The notes under the pieces were generated by a model that saw only the letters and a list, made by a program, of their open reading frames with translations, had not been told where the DNA came from and made no database searches. This document shows positions 1 through 11,330 of a DNA stretch of 64,000 nucleotides, one piece after another (position 1 is the stretch's first letter; every line of letters begins with the position of its first letter). The stretch lies in contig NC_041008.1 in NCBI RefSeq assembly GCF_004193775.1, positions 11,241,731 to 11,305,730 of the forward strand. Reading direction: 5' to 3'. Origin of the DNA: Glycine soja (Eukaryota > Streptophyta > Magnoliopsida > Fabales > Fabaceae). The translations under genes and the position numbers were made by a program.

Positions 1-946
1 ACTTGACAAACTTCAGTTAAGGTTCTAACAACACCATCATGCATTTTGATTTTTACATAACCTATACCGACAGATTTACAAGGAACATTGTTACCCATAA
101 GGATGTTACCACCAGACTTCTTCTCATATGTAACAAACCAATGTCTGTGTGAACACATGATAAAAACTACCTGAGTCTAGTACCCATTGTTCATAATGTT
201 GTTCTAGTTATTCACCAACAACCATAACCTTTCTTTGCTTTCTTTAGATAGTCTCGCTTCCAATGACCTAGTTCTTTGCAGTAATTGTAGATGTCCTTAG
301 GATCAACTTTGCTTTTCTTGCCACTTTTGCCTTTCTTCTTCTTCGACCTTTTAGTAGAATCAATCACTAATAATATGAATGCTAAGGCTTCATCACCATT
401 CCCAGATGCCTTTAGTTGAAGCTCTCTATAATAAAGACTGGACTTGACTTCTTCAAGTGTAATGGAATCCTTGCTTACACTAGAAGAACTCACAAAATTA
501 TCATATGAGGGAGGAAAAGAGGTTAACAAAATCATTGACAAATCTTTTTCTTCCATCTTGACATCAATGTTGTGTAGCTCCATCAAACAGGGTTTATCTC
601 ATTGAGATGTTCCTTTATTGGCGTACCTTTCGTCATTTAGAGGCCAAACAAACTTCGTTTCAAAAGAAACTTGTTTTCAGATTGATTTTATCATGAAGAG
701 TTTCTCCAAGCCCAAAAACAATCAGTTCTTCAAAAACTTCATAAAGAACCTCATCAAACAAAGATAAGAGAATCAACGATGCGCCTTTTCCTCTTGTAAC
801 TCAAGTACTAACTTATCAATCTTCAACAATTGACCAGAGAGAGGAGCCCAAATGCTCTGTTCTTTCAACAAGGCTCACATCTTGATGTGCCAAAGGTTAA
901 AGTTATTCTTTCTTATGAATTTCTCTATCTTTATTATGTTGACCAT
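1..946 (-). pseudogene. Copia gag-protease relic, truncated by the window edge
   Basis: Read on the minus strand, this is the start of a Copia polyprotein. An ATG at 946 opens a gag N-terminus with NFNLW. Several stops follow, then a clean stretch at 586-212 with PPSYDNFV and a zinc-knuckle region. The knuckle reads YNYCKELGHWKRDY where the related element at the right end of the window has CNYCKDPGHWKKDC, so its first and last cysteines are both tyrosine. Positions 1-210 still align with the protease region of that element (around 61440-61570). It belongs to the same lineage as the 60542-64000 copy but lies in the opposite orientation. No LTR of its own is visible, and the rest lies outside the window. 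It is clearly dead. Confidence 0.85.
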
Positions 947-1035
947 CTTCTCAAATACAATCTTGAAGACACAACACGAATAGATAACAAAAAAAATGAT
1001 TGATCAATGATGACTTGATCTTCCATGAAATATAT

Positions 1036-2668
1036 GGGGAATCGATTTGAAAGGGTTGAATTAATTATTCCTAAACCTTTACTAATAAAAAATTTACTCT
1101 TCTAAGGCTTTTACTATGTTGTTAAGTGAATAAGGAGTAGAAGAGAAACTTAACCAAAAGTAAAAGCGGAAATTAAAATGTACAGTGGAAAGTAAAAGAG
1201 TAGGGAAGAAGGAGACAAACACACAAGAGTTTTTATACTGGTTCGGCAACAACCCGTGCCTACATCCAGTCCCCAAGCGACCTGCGGTCCGTGAGATTTC
1301 TTTTCCAATCTTGTAAAAATCCTTTTACAAGCAAAGATCCACAAGGGATGTACCCTCCCTTGTTCTCTTTGAAAATCTAGTGGATGTACCCTCCACTAGA
1401 ACTGATCCACAAGAGATGTACCCTCTCTTGTTCTCAGTCAAACCCAAGTAGATGTACCCTATACTTGTACCACAAAGGATGTACCCTCCAATGTGTTAAG
1501 ACAAAGATCTCAGACAGTTAAACCTTTGAAACTTTGTGAATGGGGATACAAAAGAATTCTCAGGCGGTTAGTCCTTTGAAATCTTTTGTATATGGGAAAG
1601 GGAAGAATCAAAAGAATTCTCAGACTGTGTCGTTTTGAATTCTATGACAAGGGAGAAGGGAGACACAAAAGAATTCAGGCGGTTAGTCCTTTGTTCTTTT
1701 GGAAAAGGGAGAAGAGAGACACAAAAAGAATTCAGGCAGTTAGTCCTTGGCGAATTCTTTTTGGCAAAGGGAGAAGGGAATGAAAAAGATGAATAGCACA
1801 AGTTTTCAAGGTTTAGAAAACTAGAAAACTTTTGGAAAGCTTTTGGCACAAGGAAGAAGAAGAAGAAGTTCAAAGAGATTCAAAGATTGTAAAGGATTGT
1901 ATTGTAAAGGTTGTTCAAGATCATTGAAATGCAAAACAAAGCCTTGCTTTTATAGACTCTTCATGTCAGGTCAACAGAACCATTAGAAGAGTTATAACTT
2001 TTAGAAAAACTTAAAACCAATTTGAAAAAGTAAAAAACTATTTGAAGAGTTACATTTTTTGATTTTGTTCAGAAACTATCACTGGTAATCGACTACCAAA
2101 TCAGTGTAATCGATTACATAAAGCGTTTTTGTGAAAGGATGTGACTCTTCGTATTTGAATTTGAATTTCAACATTCAAACACACTGGTAATCGATTACCA
2201 AATCATTGTAATCGATTACAACATTTTGAAATCAATTGAAACGTTGTAAATTCAATTGAAAGCTTTTTGAAAACCATTTTGCTACTAGTAATCGATTACA
2301 ATAATCTGGTAATCGATTACTAGAGAGTAAAAACTCTTTGGTAAAAGGTTTTGAGAAAAATTCATGTGCTACTCAGTTTTTGAAAAAACCTTTTTAATAC
2401 TTATCTTGATTCTTGAATCTTGAGTCTTGAATCTTGATCTTGATTCTTGGAACTTGAATCTTGAAACTTGATTCTTGATTCTTGAAATCAAATTTCCTTT
2501 TGAACCTTGAAGTGTTCTTGATTCAATCATGAACTCATTCTTTGATTCTTGAAGTCATCATCTTTGTTAACATGAAGTGTTCTTGACTTTTGAGCTTTTT
2601 GTCATCATCTTTGTTATCATCAAAACTCCTTGAATCAATCTTAATTCATCACGAAGCTTGCTTCTACA
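1036..2668 (+). mobile_element. LTR (probably solo), inverted sister of 17818-19488
   Basis: The sequence matches the reverse complement of 17818-19488 nearly end to end. Shared landmarks are the block around 1240-1290, a series of short repeats with GATGTACCCTCC (1345-1490), AATTCAGGCGGTTAGTCC repeats (1560-1750), and paired GTAATCGATTAC palindromes (2083-2325). Its 3' end is GCTTCTACA at 2668, as in the sister. The 5' end is eroded: the expected TGTTGGATCGAATGG is replaced by a diverged stretch starting near 1036, so that boundary is approximate. No primer-binding site follows 2668 and I see no target duplication, so this is a solo or truncated LTR. It lies against a minus-strand Copia relic but is in the opposite orientation, so it is not that element's LTR. 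Confidence 0.8.
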
Positions 2669-3076
2669 GAATTGTTGGGAAAATTCAAGAAATTCAATTG
2701 AGACAGGGAAACACAGATGATAGAAGGAGATATCGTGCAAAATTTTTAAGTTTATTGAAAATAATAGAATTTACAATGAAAGGATTCAAAGCACTCTTAA
2801 GCTCTCTAAACCCAAAATACAGAGCTCCTTATAAAGGAGACAACATCTAAAATGGTTAAAAAAAACAAAAAAATAGTTATAGTTACAATACAACCTATGT
2901 TACTGAACCACTAGACTGGAATCTCTTTTCTATGTGGCTGACACTCCACCAAATTATAGAACATAGAACGACCAATGCAAAAAAGAGTACTGGACTAGAC
3001 GACTAAAGTTTTCATTCACCCCATTTCTATCGTCCATTGTCCAACAATCAATAGGTGGGGTACTAAGAATAATGGT
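2669..3076. other. Spacer between LTR and LINE
   Basis: No gene or RNA is recognised. The stretch could hold the decayed 5' region of the LINE that follows, but the LINE 5' end and its target duplication could not be placed. Confidence 0.4.
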
Positions 3077-3397
3077 TTGGAGACTAATGATTGCCACATG
3101 TTGGTGTCGATTGAGAATTCATATGTGGTCCAATGGTTTGACACTTATGAAGCCAATAAAGCTTTACCTTCAGGAGCCTTTGTTTGTAGAGCCTTTACTA
3201 GCAAGGTGGTGCATATTAGTGACATAAAGGTAGGAGCTAGGAAAATTATGGATATTGGCATTCTACTTGGACTTTTTCACTGTGGAAAGGAAGTACAAGT
3301 CATAAGTAAACTGGCTATGTTGGAAGACAAATATAAAGAGCAAGTTAACAAGTCAGAGAGAATTTTTGTAGAGGGTGTTAAAGAGGTTGTTCAATGA
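3077..3397 (+). pseudogene. Open 106-residue frame just upstream of LINE endonuclease, possible ORF1 tail
   Basis: A 106-residue frame ends in TGA at 3395-3397, overlapping by the ATGA arrangement the ATG (3394) of the endonuclease reading frame. Position and overlap suggest the end of a LINE ORF1, which precedes ORF2 in plant L1 elements. I see no zinc knuckle and no clear gag-like motif in it, so the product is unassigned. It could be a chance frame. Confidence 0.3.
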
Positions 3398-4005
3398 AAG
3401 TCCTATCTTATAATGTCGGGGGTCTTAGAGGTAGAGGGGTCAAATGAAAGTTCATTAGAAATATTGTTGTTAAGGAGAGATTTGAGCTAGTGTGTATTCA
3501 AGAAACCAAAAAAGAGACCATTTGGAAGGAACTATGTCAAGGTTTATGGGGGGTGGCGATGTTGAGTGGGTTATGCAACTAGCAACAAATGCAGTAAGAG
3601 GGTTGTTGTGTTTATGGAATAAAGATTATTTCATCTTAAATACCTCTTGTGTAGGGGATGGTTGGTTTAGATGACATTTGGAAGGAGAGAGGACATAAGG
3701 TGATCTTAATCAACATTTATTCTCCTTGTGATTTGGTGTCAAAGAAAAGACTATGGGAGGACTTGAAGACTAGAAAGATGGTAGCACTTGTAGCATTTTG
3801 TGCATCATGGGGGGGAGGTTAATTGTGTTAGGCAACCATGGGAGAGGCAAGGGGCAGGTTTCCTTGATTATGGGAGTAAGGAGAGAAGGGAATTCAACCA
3901 ATTTATTCAAGATTTAGGGAAGGAGGATGTTCCTTTAATTGGGAGAAAAATTACGTGGTATAAACCTAATGGGAAAGCAAGGAGTATAATTGATTGATTT
4001 TTTGT
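3394..4005 (+). pseudogene. LINE endonuclease domain (EEP family) relic
   Basis: The frame opens with SYNVGGLRGRGVK, the N-terminal strand of L1 endonucleases with its metal-binding Asn, followed by CIQETK, which holds the catalytic Glu. A TGA interrupts at 3448. The reading then passes through other frames (GLLCLWNKDYF at 3600, SPCDLVSKKRLWEDL at 3725) and reaches DVPLIGRKITWYKPNGKA and SIID at 3928-3995, the C-terminal block of the domain. In an active element this domain nicks target DNA to start target-primed reverse transcription. At least two frameshifts and several stops separate the blocks. Confidence 0.85.
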
Positions 4006-4539
4006 GTCAAGGGAATGGAAGCTCCCAATATGTGTTGGATAGAAATATGTCTAACCATTATTCTAGCATCTTGAAAAGTGTGGACATTTATTGAGGTCCG
4101 AAACCGTTTAGGACTCTTGATTGTTGGTTTGAGGACTATGATTTTGAGAAGTTTGTAAAGGAAGTGTGGGGGAACCAAATTGCTCAATGATGAGGGATTT
4201 CATTCTCAAAGAAAAATTGAAAGGTTGAAAGTATGGTTGAAGGAGTAAAACATAAGCCATTTTAGGAGACGTGAACGAACTTGATAAGAAAGAAGATGGA
4301 GAGGGTTTCTCCGAGGAGGAAGGTGTGGCTATGAGGAAGTTGCAAGAAAAGTTTTAAAGGCAAGTCATGTATAGAGAATCACTTCTTAAGAAAAAAATGT
4401 AGATTCAAATTTCTTCAAGAAGGTGATTCTAATTCGAAATACTTTCATATCATGGTGAATTGGAGGAGGAGAAAAAATTTAATTAGAGGTGTTTCACGAG
4501 ATGGTATTTGGATTGAGGATCAAAAGAGATGAAGAAGGA

Positions 4540-5300
4540 AGCTTGTAATTTCTTTAAACAAAGGTTTTGTGAGGAGGATTGGGAGAGAGTGACTCTTGAC
4601 AGGTGGCCTTTGAGAAGGTTTCAAATGATGATAACGAGGTACTAATTGCAAGGTTTGGTGAGGAGGAGATTAAAGAGGCTATTTGGGAGTGTGGTAGCTC
4701 AAAAAGCCAGGGTCCCAATGGGTATAACTTTGGATTTATCAAAGAATTTTGGTCTTTGTTGAATGAGGATGTTACTAATTTCCTTAATGATTTCTATGAG
4801 TCTGATAGTTTTGTTAGAGGTTCCAATGCATCATTCATATATCTCATTCCCAAGATAAGTGAACCGCAAGGGTAGGGGGATTATAGAACTATCTCCTTGG
4901 TGGGTTGCATGTATAAGGCGGTGACAAAATTATTGGCAAAAAGACTCCAAAAAGTGCTTCATAGGGTTATTGATGAAAGGCAAAGTGCTTTCTTGGGAGG
5001 GAGGAATTTCTTACATAGTGCAAAGATAAGAAACCATGAATCCACTTGGGAATTCCAGTAGGTGCCAATCCTAGGAGAAAAGAGACATGGGAACCTATTA
5101 TTGCAAAGTTCAAGAAGAGACTTGCATTATGGAAGCATAAGCATTTATCCTTTGCTGGTAGAATCTCGTTGATCAATTCAATACTTTCTTCCCTCCCTGT
5201 CTTTTACTTATCATTCTTTAAAATCCTAGATGGCATTGCGAAAATCTTGTGAGGTTGCAAATGAGGTTTTTATGGGGTGGTGAGGATGGTAGGGAGAAAA
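4540..5300 (+). pseudogene. LINE reverse transcriptase relic lacking its catalytic centre
   Basis: The first part (4603-5020) has the typical start of a plant LINE RT: KSQGPNGYNFGFIKEFW, FIYLIPK, then DYRTISLVGCMYK and DERQSAFL. An in-frame TAG sits at 4873. At about 5022-5050 the reading jumps to LGIPVGANPRR, LSFAGRISLINSILSSLP and FYLSFF, which in intact elements lies beyond the active-site segment. The whole block that should contain the YADD motif is absent, so the enzyme cannot have been active since that deletion. The two flanks meet without foreign sequence, which points to an internal deletion rather than an insertion. Confidence 0.85.
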
Positions 5301-5489
5301 TTTCATGGGTTAGTTGGGAGAAAATTTGTTAACCCAAAGAACATGAGGTCTTGGTGTGAAGAACATGTCTTTATCCAATATTGCCCTTATTGCTAAATGA
5401 AAATGAAATTTATTCCAGCAAAAAGGGACTTTGTGGGAAAGGGTGCTTGATTCTAAATATGATGGATGAAAAGGCTTGGGAGAGGGTGA

Positions 5490-6240
5490 GGTGAGGCATT
5501 GTCAATCTATTTGGTGGAGAGATTTAAAGCTAGCTTGTGGGGGAATCATGAAAGTTGGTTTGATAAATCGATGAAATGGAGGACATGGGATGGGAACACA
5601 CTAGATTTTGGGAGGATAGTTGGGTGGGGGAAGAGTGTCTTAAAAATGATTTTGCTAGATTGTTCCTTAATTTGTAGCAAAAGATGGTGGTGGCTGGTGA
5701 CATGGGCTCATGGAATCAAGGATTTTGGTCATGGAAGTTTAGGTGGAGAAGACCATGGTTTGAATGGGAAAGGAGATTGATTCATGATTTCCATGTGTTA
5801 TTGGAGGGAGTTACCATGAGAAGACATGATGATGATAATTGGATTTGGTTGGAGGATCCATAAAATGTGTTCACAGTAAAATCTTCCTATATGGCACTCC
5901 ACAATTTATGGTTTGGCACTTCAGAGGAAGATATTTGTAAGTGCTTGTGTCATCTTAAAATTCCTCCCTAGTGGGCTTTTCTGATATGGAGGTTTCTCCT
6001 TTATAGATTTCCTACTAAGATTAATCTCCATAGAAGACACATCCTAGTAGATAATGGTGAATGGTGATTTAACATATGGATGCTTAGAAATGGAATCATT
6101 TTAGAAGGACATCAACCCGACAAAGAAAAGCTTTGGTATAAATGTTTATTTACTACTTGGTCGTGGTTAAAAGCTTATAAAAAGGATTTTGGTGCATCAT
6201 TCACTATGTAGTATATGAATCCTGCTGCTTGCTTTACATA
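5490..6240 (+). pseudogene. LINE ORF2 C-terminal region with zf-RVT domain, relic
   Basis: A frame at 5499-5780 includes WRTWDGNTLDFG, the usual sequence before zf-RVT. The zf-RVT block itself runs at about 5870-6065 (FTVKSSYMALHNLWF, then FPTKINLHRRHIL). The tail at 6085-6225 (RNGIILEG, LWYKCLFTTWSWLKAYKK, YMNPAACF) matches the last segment of plant LINE ORF2 proteins. Several stops interrupt it. The function of this region in retrotransposition is not well defined. Confidence 0.7.
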
Positions 6241-6399
6241 GTCGTGATTTTCAAAGCTATTACGTGGACTTCGAGTTGCTATTGCTTTGTTACCTTATCT
6301 CTTGAAGGCACAGGATCCGTATCTTATCCTATTCTTTCTCATGGTGATGGTATAGGAGAAGATTCGGATTAAGCTTATACTTGTATCTTTAATTGCTGG

Positions 6400-6510
6400 T
6401 TTTGTTGGGTGCAGTATTGGTACTACCTATTGAGCTGTATAGCTCCTTTTCTTGTAATTTTCTGCACTTCTTGTGCTTTAATGAAATGTCTTATTGCTGA
6501 GAAAAAAAAT
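6400..6510 (+). other. LINE 3' end with short A-tail
   Basis: The untranslated end runs through GCACTTCTTGTGCTTTAATG to ATTGCTGAG followed by eight A (6502-6509). This is the usual finish of plant LINE copies, where reverse transcription starts. The other LINE tail in the window, at 19759-20159, ends the same way (GCCGAT plus A-run). Confidence 0.6.
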
Positions 6511-7940
6511 TGACATTTATTTTTTTAGGTGATTAAAATTACTTAATAACATGTGTAATACTTTTTAACTAATTTCTTTAGTGTCCTTCTTGGTACAATT
6601 TTTAATTACATGTCACACTGATTGATTAGATAAGAAATGTTAAGAACACACTTTTTTAAAAAGATGTGTTAGAGAATATATTCTTACCATCAAACTCATG
6701 GATCAACTGACATGATTTTGATTCAACTTAATTAGGGATCTCATGACTCAAATTCAAATTATAATTACGCAGTTACCTTAAATACCTAAAGAAAGAATTT
6801 TATAATTTATAATCGTCCTAGTCGACTTAAACATGATTGTTTATAGTTAAAGATTAAAGAATTCATGTCATTTATATCAAAATAAAAAAGAGAGAATTTT
6901 CTTAGTTAGACAGGTGCATTACTATGACAAAAAGTTAAAAGACAAATAATGATCAGGACCAATCTATTTCCTTAATATAATATATGTGTAATTATAAATT
7001 ACTCTCATAGTTTGAAATATAATTTAAAAAGCTGATTTATAATGAGGACTACCCAACTATGAATATTGTCCCCACAACATAAAATCTCTGGATCCGTCAC
7101 TTATAGTAATTCTCTTTAATCACGTTGGGAGGGGTACCTAAGTCAACTTCATGACAAAATTTTATAGACAAAATCAAAGGGAAGACGAGTGTTTAACAAA
7201 ACCTTATAAACAATATACCAATAATTAAAATAAAAGTATAGTATTAATGGATAGATTTCGTTAAGGCATATTGAAAAAAAAAACAAGGTATAAGATAAAC
7301 TTAAACACTCTAATTTCTTGGCTCGAAAAGAAAATCTCATTTTAGCTGACTAATATAATTATGGGTTGTAATTTTTTTTCTTCTTTGAGTATTTAATGCA
7401 ATTGATATTTAAGATTTCAACTTGAGATTAAGTTGAAAACATCCTGTGTTAGTTTATCTGCATACTTAAATAAACTCTCTATATTAGTCAAACAAAACTA
7501 TAAATTAGAAATGATTTGTCTGACACTCAAAATTTGCTCCCTCTTTTGAGAAGTTTCCTGCTAAATTAAAGGAAAGGATATTCTCTCAAATCATAAATAC
7601 CTTTCATATACAGTAGAAGAGAAACCTTGTCTCAGATGTTATGCACTCCTAGTTGAATACGTAACTTACTTGATGATGGAATAGTCTTTGCTCACGGCTC
7701 ACCTAAACCTTTATTCCCCAAAATAGAAAAAAAAACTATATCGGACAAAATATTAGCAATAGACAGCACCATTTACAGATAAAAATGTAAAGTCTTCCTC
7801 AACTGGTTATTCTCTGCGCAGAATGCAGTTGCAGTGACCAAACAAAGAAGAAAAACTCCGCATGTTGCTCTCCTTCCTTTTGGTCTTATTAAACTCTGTA
7901 TTTTACTTGAATTAAAAAGAAAATAAAAAGCCTCTAAATT
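6511..7940. other. AT-rich intergenic DNA, 3' flank of the ERF gene
   Basis: No coding region, RNA gene or repeat boundary was recognised. The last part (about 7860-7940) must hold the 3' untranslated region of the minus-strand ERF gene; I cannot place its polyadenylation site with confidence. Confidence 0.5.
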
Positions 7941-8741
7941 CTAATGGTTCTCATAAAAAAATGACTCCTCAAGCCTAAAGCCACTATCAACTGCACACAA
8001 ATGCCAAGAAGAAGAAAAGGAGCAAAGTCCATTGTTTCCATCAGGGAAAAGATCTGGAAGGTCAAACAAAGTGTCATCATCAATGGTAGAATGAGAACTT
8101 GAAGGCTCTTGAGGATTGTCCATTGAGAGAGTTGAAGATGAAGCTTGTTCTGCTTGGTTTTGTTCTGCTTCTTCTTCAGTTATTTGACAATGCCTAACCT
8201 CCTCAAAGGCAGTATTTGCAGCTTTTGCAGCTGCAGCTTGAATGTCCTTAGGAGATGTGCTAACTGGCCTTGGAAGCTCTTGAGCCAATTCAGGAAAATT
8301 GAGGTATGCTGAATGGCCCTTGATGGCTAAGGCAGCCACATCATGTGCTCTAGCTGCCATTTCTGCTGTAGGGTATGTTCCTAGCCATATTCTTGACTTC
8401 TTTCTCGGCTCACGGATTTCGGACACCCATTTGCCCCAATTCCTCATCCTTACACCCCTATAAGTAGGGTGGTGATTCTGGTTGCTATTGTCTATCTGCC
8501 TCTTCTTGCACCCTTTTGAGTCCTTTCCATTTTCCAATGAGGTTTGAGAAGTGGTTGAGTCATTTTGAGGTGTTTTGGAGTGTTCTTTGGTGCATGATTC
8601 TGAATTTGAGGTAGGAGATGTTGAGGAGGAGGATGTGCTAGAAGTGTTAGTGTCAAAGAAGATTGAAGGTGTGGTGGAAGAGGAGGATGTGGCAAAGGAA
8701 TTGAAGTCAGCATCACTTTCCATATTGATACGTTTTCTCAT
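7941..8741 (-). CDS. AP2/ERF transcription factor, DREB subfamily (ERF034/TINY-like, group A-4)
   Basis: A single-exon, uninterrupted 266-residue protein. One AP2 domain spans about residues 93-150. It begins [17 protein letters not shown], has the WLGTYPTAE turn and the AHDVAALAI helix, and ends in YLNFP. The DREB-specific Val14 and Glu19 of the domain are both present ([10 protein letters not shown]). The N-terminus is rich in Ser/Thr (residues 15-70) and a basic CKKRQ lies at 78-82. The acidic tail has [11 protein letters not shown] (225-235), an activation-type motif seen in this subgroup. The family binds DRE/GCC-type elements in nuclear DNA and acts in stress and growth control. A second in-frame Met (residue 7) could also be the start. 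This is the only intact host gene seen. The exact orthologue cannot be settled without comparison. Confidence 0.95.
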   Translation of the reverse strand: MRKRINMESDADFNSFATSSSSTTPSIFFDTNTSSTSSSSTSPTSNSESCTKEHSKTPQNDSTTSQTSLENGKDSKGCKKRQIDNSNQNHHPTYRGVRMRNWGKWVSEIREPRKKSRIWLGTYPTAEMAARAHDVAALAIKGHSAYLNFPELAQELPRPVSTSPKDIQAAAAKAANTAFEEVRHCQITEEEAEQNQAEQASSSTLSMDNPQEPSSSHSTIDDDTLFDLPDLFPDGNNGLCSFSSSWHLCAVDSGFRLEESFFYENH

Positions 8742-8790
8742 GGTTGAGACTTTGATTATTGTGGTACAGAAAGAATGAGTGGAGGGTGCA

Positions 8791-8803
8791 TAAAAATAAA
8801 TAG
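8791..8803 (-). promoter_or_regulatory. TATA-like element of the ERF gene
   Basis: On the minus strand the bases CTATTTATTTTTA lie 50-62 bp upstream of the ERF start codon at 8741, a plausible core-promoter position with a short leader. The match is loose and nothing else fixes the transcription start. Confidence 0.35.
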
Positions 8804-8837
8804 ACCCTGCTATGATAGGCTTGGGAATTATGATTCT

Positions 8838-8963
8838 CTTAAAAAAGAGAAAAAGAAAAAGGATTTGTTTAAAGAGGAAAGAAAAAGAGAAGCAAAAAAA
8901 AAATAATTAAAAGAAAAGGAGGAAAAGGAATACAAAAAATAAAAAATAAAAAAAGCATGGGTT
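8838..8963 (-). promoter_or_regulatory. Pyrimidine-rich tract upstream of the ERF gene
   Basis: The plus strand is almost entirely purine for about 120 bp (runs of GAAAAAGA type), so the gene strand is CT-rich. Plant promoters often carry such Y-patch or GA/CT tracts near the core. No sharper motif is visible. Confidence 0.3.
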
Positions 8964-10480
8964 TCATAAGGCATAGTTGTGCTACATCCAGCTAATTTGT
9001 TTTCCATGTGGGGGAATTGAATAATGTTGGTCAGCTTAATTTTATAGACTAATGTTGTTTGTTACTTACCTCTGGTCTATTCTAGTGTCTACATTCTATC
9101 GTGTTGATAACTATCCATTCTCTTCTATATTTACTACATGTGTTTGCACAGTAGTTTTGTTCTCTTTTTAAGAACAACTCCTATTTGGGCTCCTTCAGTA
9201 AGTGGTAGGCCCTTAGTTTCACTACCATGACTTTTTCATCAATGCTTCATAATGACCCTTCATTCTAATTTGTCTATAACTCAGACCATTGATTTGTGAA
9301 TGGCCAGCTAGGTCCTCAGATACAGCATAACAAAACCCATAAATTCTTTAATGTTATTATCTCAATCCTCAACCTTGTATAAAACTTATGTGTTGGTCTT
9401 TCTTTGTCCTTGGTGATGATGTATATAAACTTCAACTATAGTTTTATACAATTTTTTAACTTAGTAGACTGTATTAATGCCCCCTTAAAATCAAATTTTT
9501 ATATCATTAGCTTGTTAGTATGTCATCATCAACTTGACCCCAATTATATGTCTTCACCTGATCTGGCCCTCTGCAATAGATTGTTCCGTTTCCAATATTG
9601 TTATTAATGTATAAACATTTTTTCTCTAGTTGTGATCACTTGGCACTACCAATCAAATCAGGACTATTGTCTCACAATCGCTGGTGGAAATTAATTCAAT
9701 TAAATAGGAATTTTTTAATAACAATTTTTTTGTGCAATTCACCACTTGAGCCTGCCCACGTGGGTTCTGGTATTGAAGGAAGAAGACAAATGACGCAACA
9801 CACATAAATTGAACTATTCCAATTTCATTTTCCCTATAAAACAAATAATGCTAATATTCACACAAAATATTAACATGTATCATGTTGTATATTGCTAACT
9901 GTCAATTGTTTTGCATTTATTTAAACTATTGCTTAAGGCCTATATTGTCATAACAAAGGTTGAGACACGAATTTACTTTAGCACAAAAACATGGCTGACG
10001 TACACATGGTGCACATGCTTGTGGGCCAATGTTGGCTCAATTGCCATTTTTTCTGGCCATAGGGTCAACTATATACGCAAACCGTTTTGTCCAATTTAAT
10101 TCTTTTTTTTTTTGTTCAATCTTTGTGTTGAAATTCAAAATCTGTGCCAACCCATTGTGAGAATTTGAGTCGTGCGCGTCAAAGAATTGTAAGAAGATAT
10201 GAAGTTTAATTGTATAAAGCAACAAATTCTTGGTGAAGATATTTTTATACACATAATGCTAGGTGAAGTTTACCAAAAAGAGAACAGTGTAAGGTGCAGG
10301 AAAAAAAAAAAAAAAAAGATGCGGCGGTATGCACTGAAAACGAACAGTGACAAGAAGAATTTTAACGAAGCACCAGAAGTCAAGTAGCTAGGAAACGGCT
10401 TTGACAATTCAAGTTAATGGGGGTAGGTTAAACAATTACTCATTCCATGAACAATTAGATGAGCATGAGTAGCATGTTGT
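8964..10480. other. Intergenic DNA upstream of the ERF gene
   Basis: Nothing that looks like a gene. It has short T-rich and A-rich runs, including a 19-A run near 10300. It probably includes distal promoter sequence of the ERF gene. Confidence 0.4.
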
Positions 10481-10613
10481 ACAACGAATATAAGATATTA
10501 TTATTTTTTATAAGTAAATGTTAGTTGCTAATTTGTTAATTTTTGTTACAATGAATATAAGATATTATTATTTTTTATAAATAAATGTTAATTGTTAATT
10601 TGTTAATTTTTAT
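10481..10613. repeat. Tandem duplication, two copies of about 67 bp
   Basis: The unit beginning ACAACGAATATAAGATATTA at 10481 is followed directly by a near-identical unit at 10548 (ACAATGAATATAAGATATTA). Both run through TTTTTTATAA and AATTTGTTAATTTTT. AT-rich, non-coding. Confidence 0.75.
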
Positions 10614-11000
10614 TAGTGAGAGGTATTTAAATCCATACTTTTTTCTCTCTCTTTTTCATTCAACCACCACATCAATCTTATAACTGTTGTAAAATACTAT
10701 TTTTATTTTTAACAAAATGAACAGTGATACTATTTTAGGGTATGTTTTATTTTATTCAAGTAGGACATATGTGTTTGTTTCTATCCTGTTAACGAGGTAT
10801 CCATTGCCCTTGGTCTCCATTTTATGTTCCATGCTATTAGGATGAAAATGTGTCACAACTAAGACAACAATGTCCATGTATATAGTTTCCTAACCCATTT
10901 AATTGAATTGGTTTAATGGCTTACAAATATCCCTCTTTTTGTTTTCCTAAATTTTACTCATTTTTGTCGCAAGTCAATTATTACATAAACTCATCATGTA

Positions 11001-11295
11001 GGTCCTGGAGGATTCATCGCTGGCTTTTCTTCAAATCTAGGTGAATGCACCATTTTAGTTGCTAAATTGTGGGGCATCTTCTACTGTCTCATATTAGTAT
11101 ATATGGAGTAGAGGTTTTCGAAATATCATAACATATTCAGATTCCAATGGTTGCTGTGAAGCTCATCCTTGCTATCATTTGGTTCAAGCTATTCACAATT
11201 AATATCCATAAGCATGAAGGACATACATATTTTCTGATTGAATGTCTTTGCGTGAAGCAAATCAAGTGACGGACCTTATGGCCAAGCACGGTTGA
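11001..11295 (+). pseudogene. RNase H-like domain fragment, probably from a LINE
   Basis: The translation gives GGFIAGFSSNLG and LVAKLWGIFYCL near the start, and REANQVTDLMAKHG followed by a stop at 11293-11295. These are the opening and closing blocks of the RNase H domain found at the C-terminus of many plant LINE proteins. The centre is out of frame. The fragment ends 35 bp before the LTR of Gypsy-A and has no promoter or start of its own. Confidence 0.65.
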
Positions 11296-11330
11296 TTGAG
11301 TCTAGTTATCAGATTTTTTATAATAACCAC

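Larger units (their letters stand above)
3394..6510 (+). mobile_element. LINE (L1-type non-LTR retrotransposon), degenerate
   Basis: Domains appear in the normal order of a plant L1 ORF2: apurinic endonuclease (3394-4005), reverse transcriptase (4540-5300), zf-RVT (about 5870-6070), then a C-terminal tail and an A-rich 3' end at 6502-6509. Frames switch repeatedly and stops are common. The span is about 3.1 kb, well short of an intact plant L1, partly because the centre of the reverse transcriptase has been deleted. Confidence 0.85.

Noticed and set aside
1036..2668. LTR of the adjoining Copia relic (1-946)
   Set aside because: It has the opposite orientation, no primer site lies between them, and it is the sister of a solo LTR with its own target duplication.
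2590..2850. 86-residue open frame across the LTR end
   Set aside because: It spans the LTR/flank border at 2668, so it cannot be an old gene; no motif.
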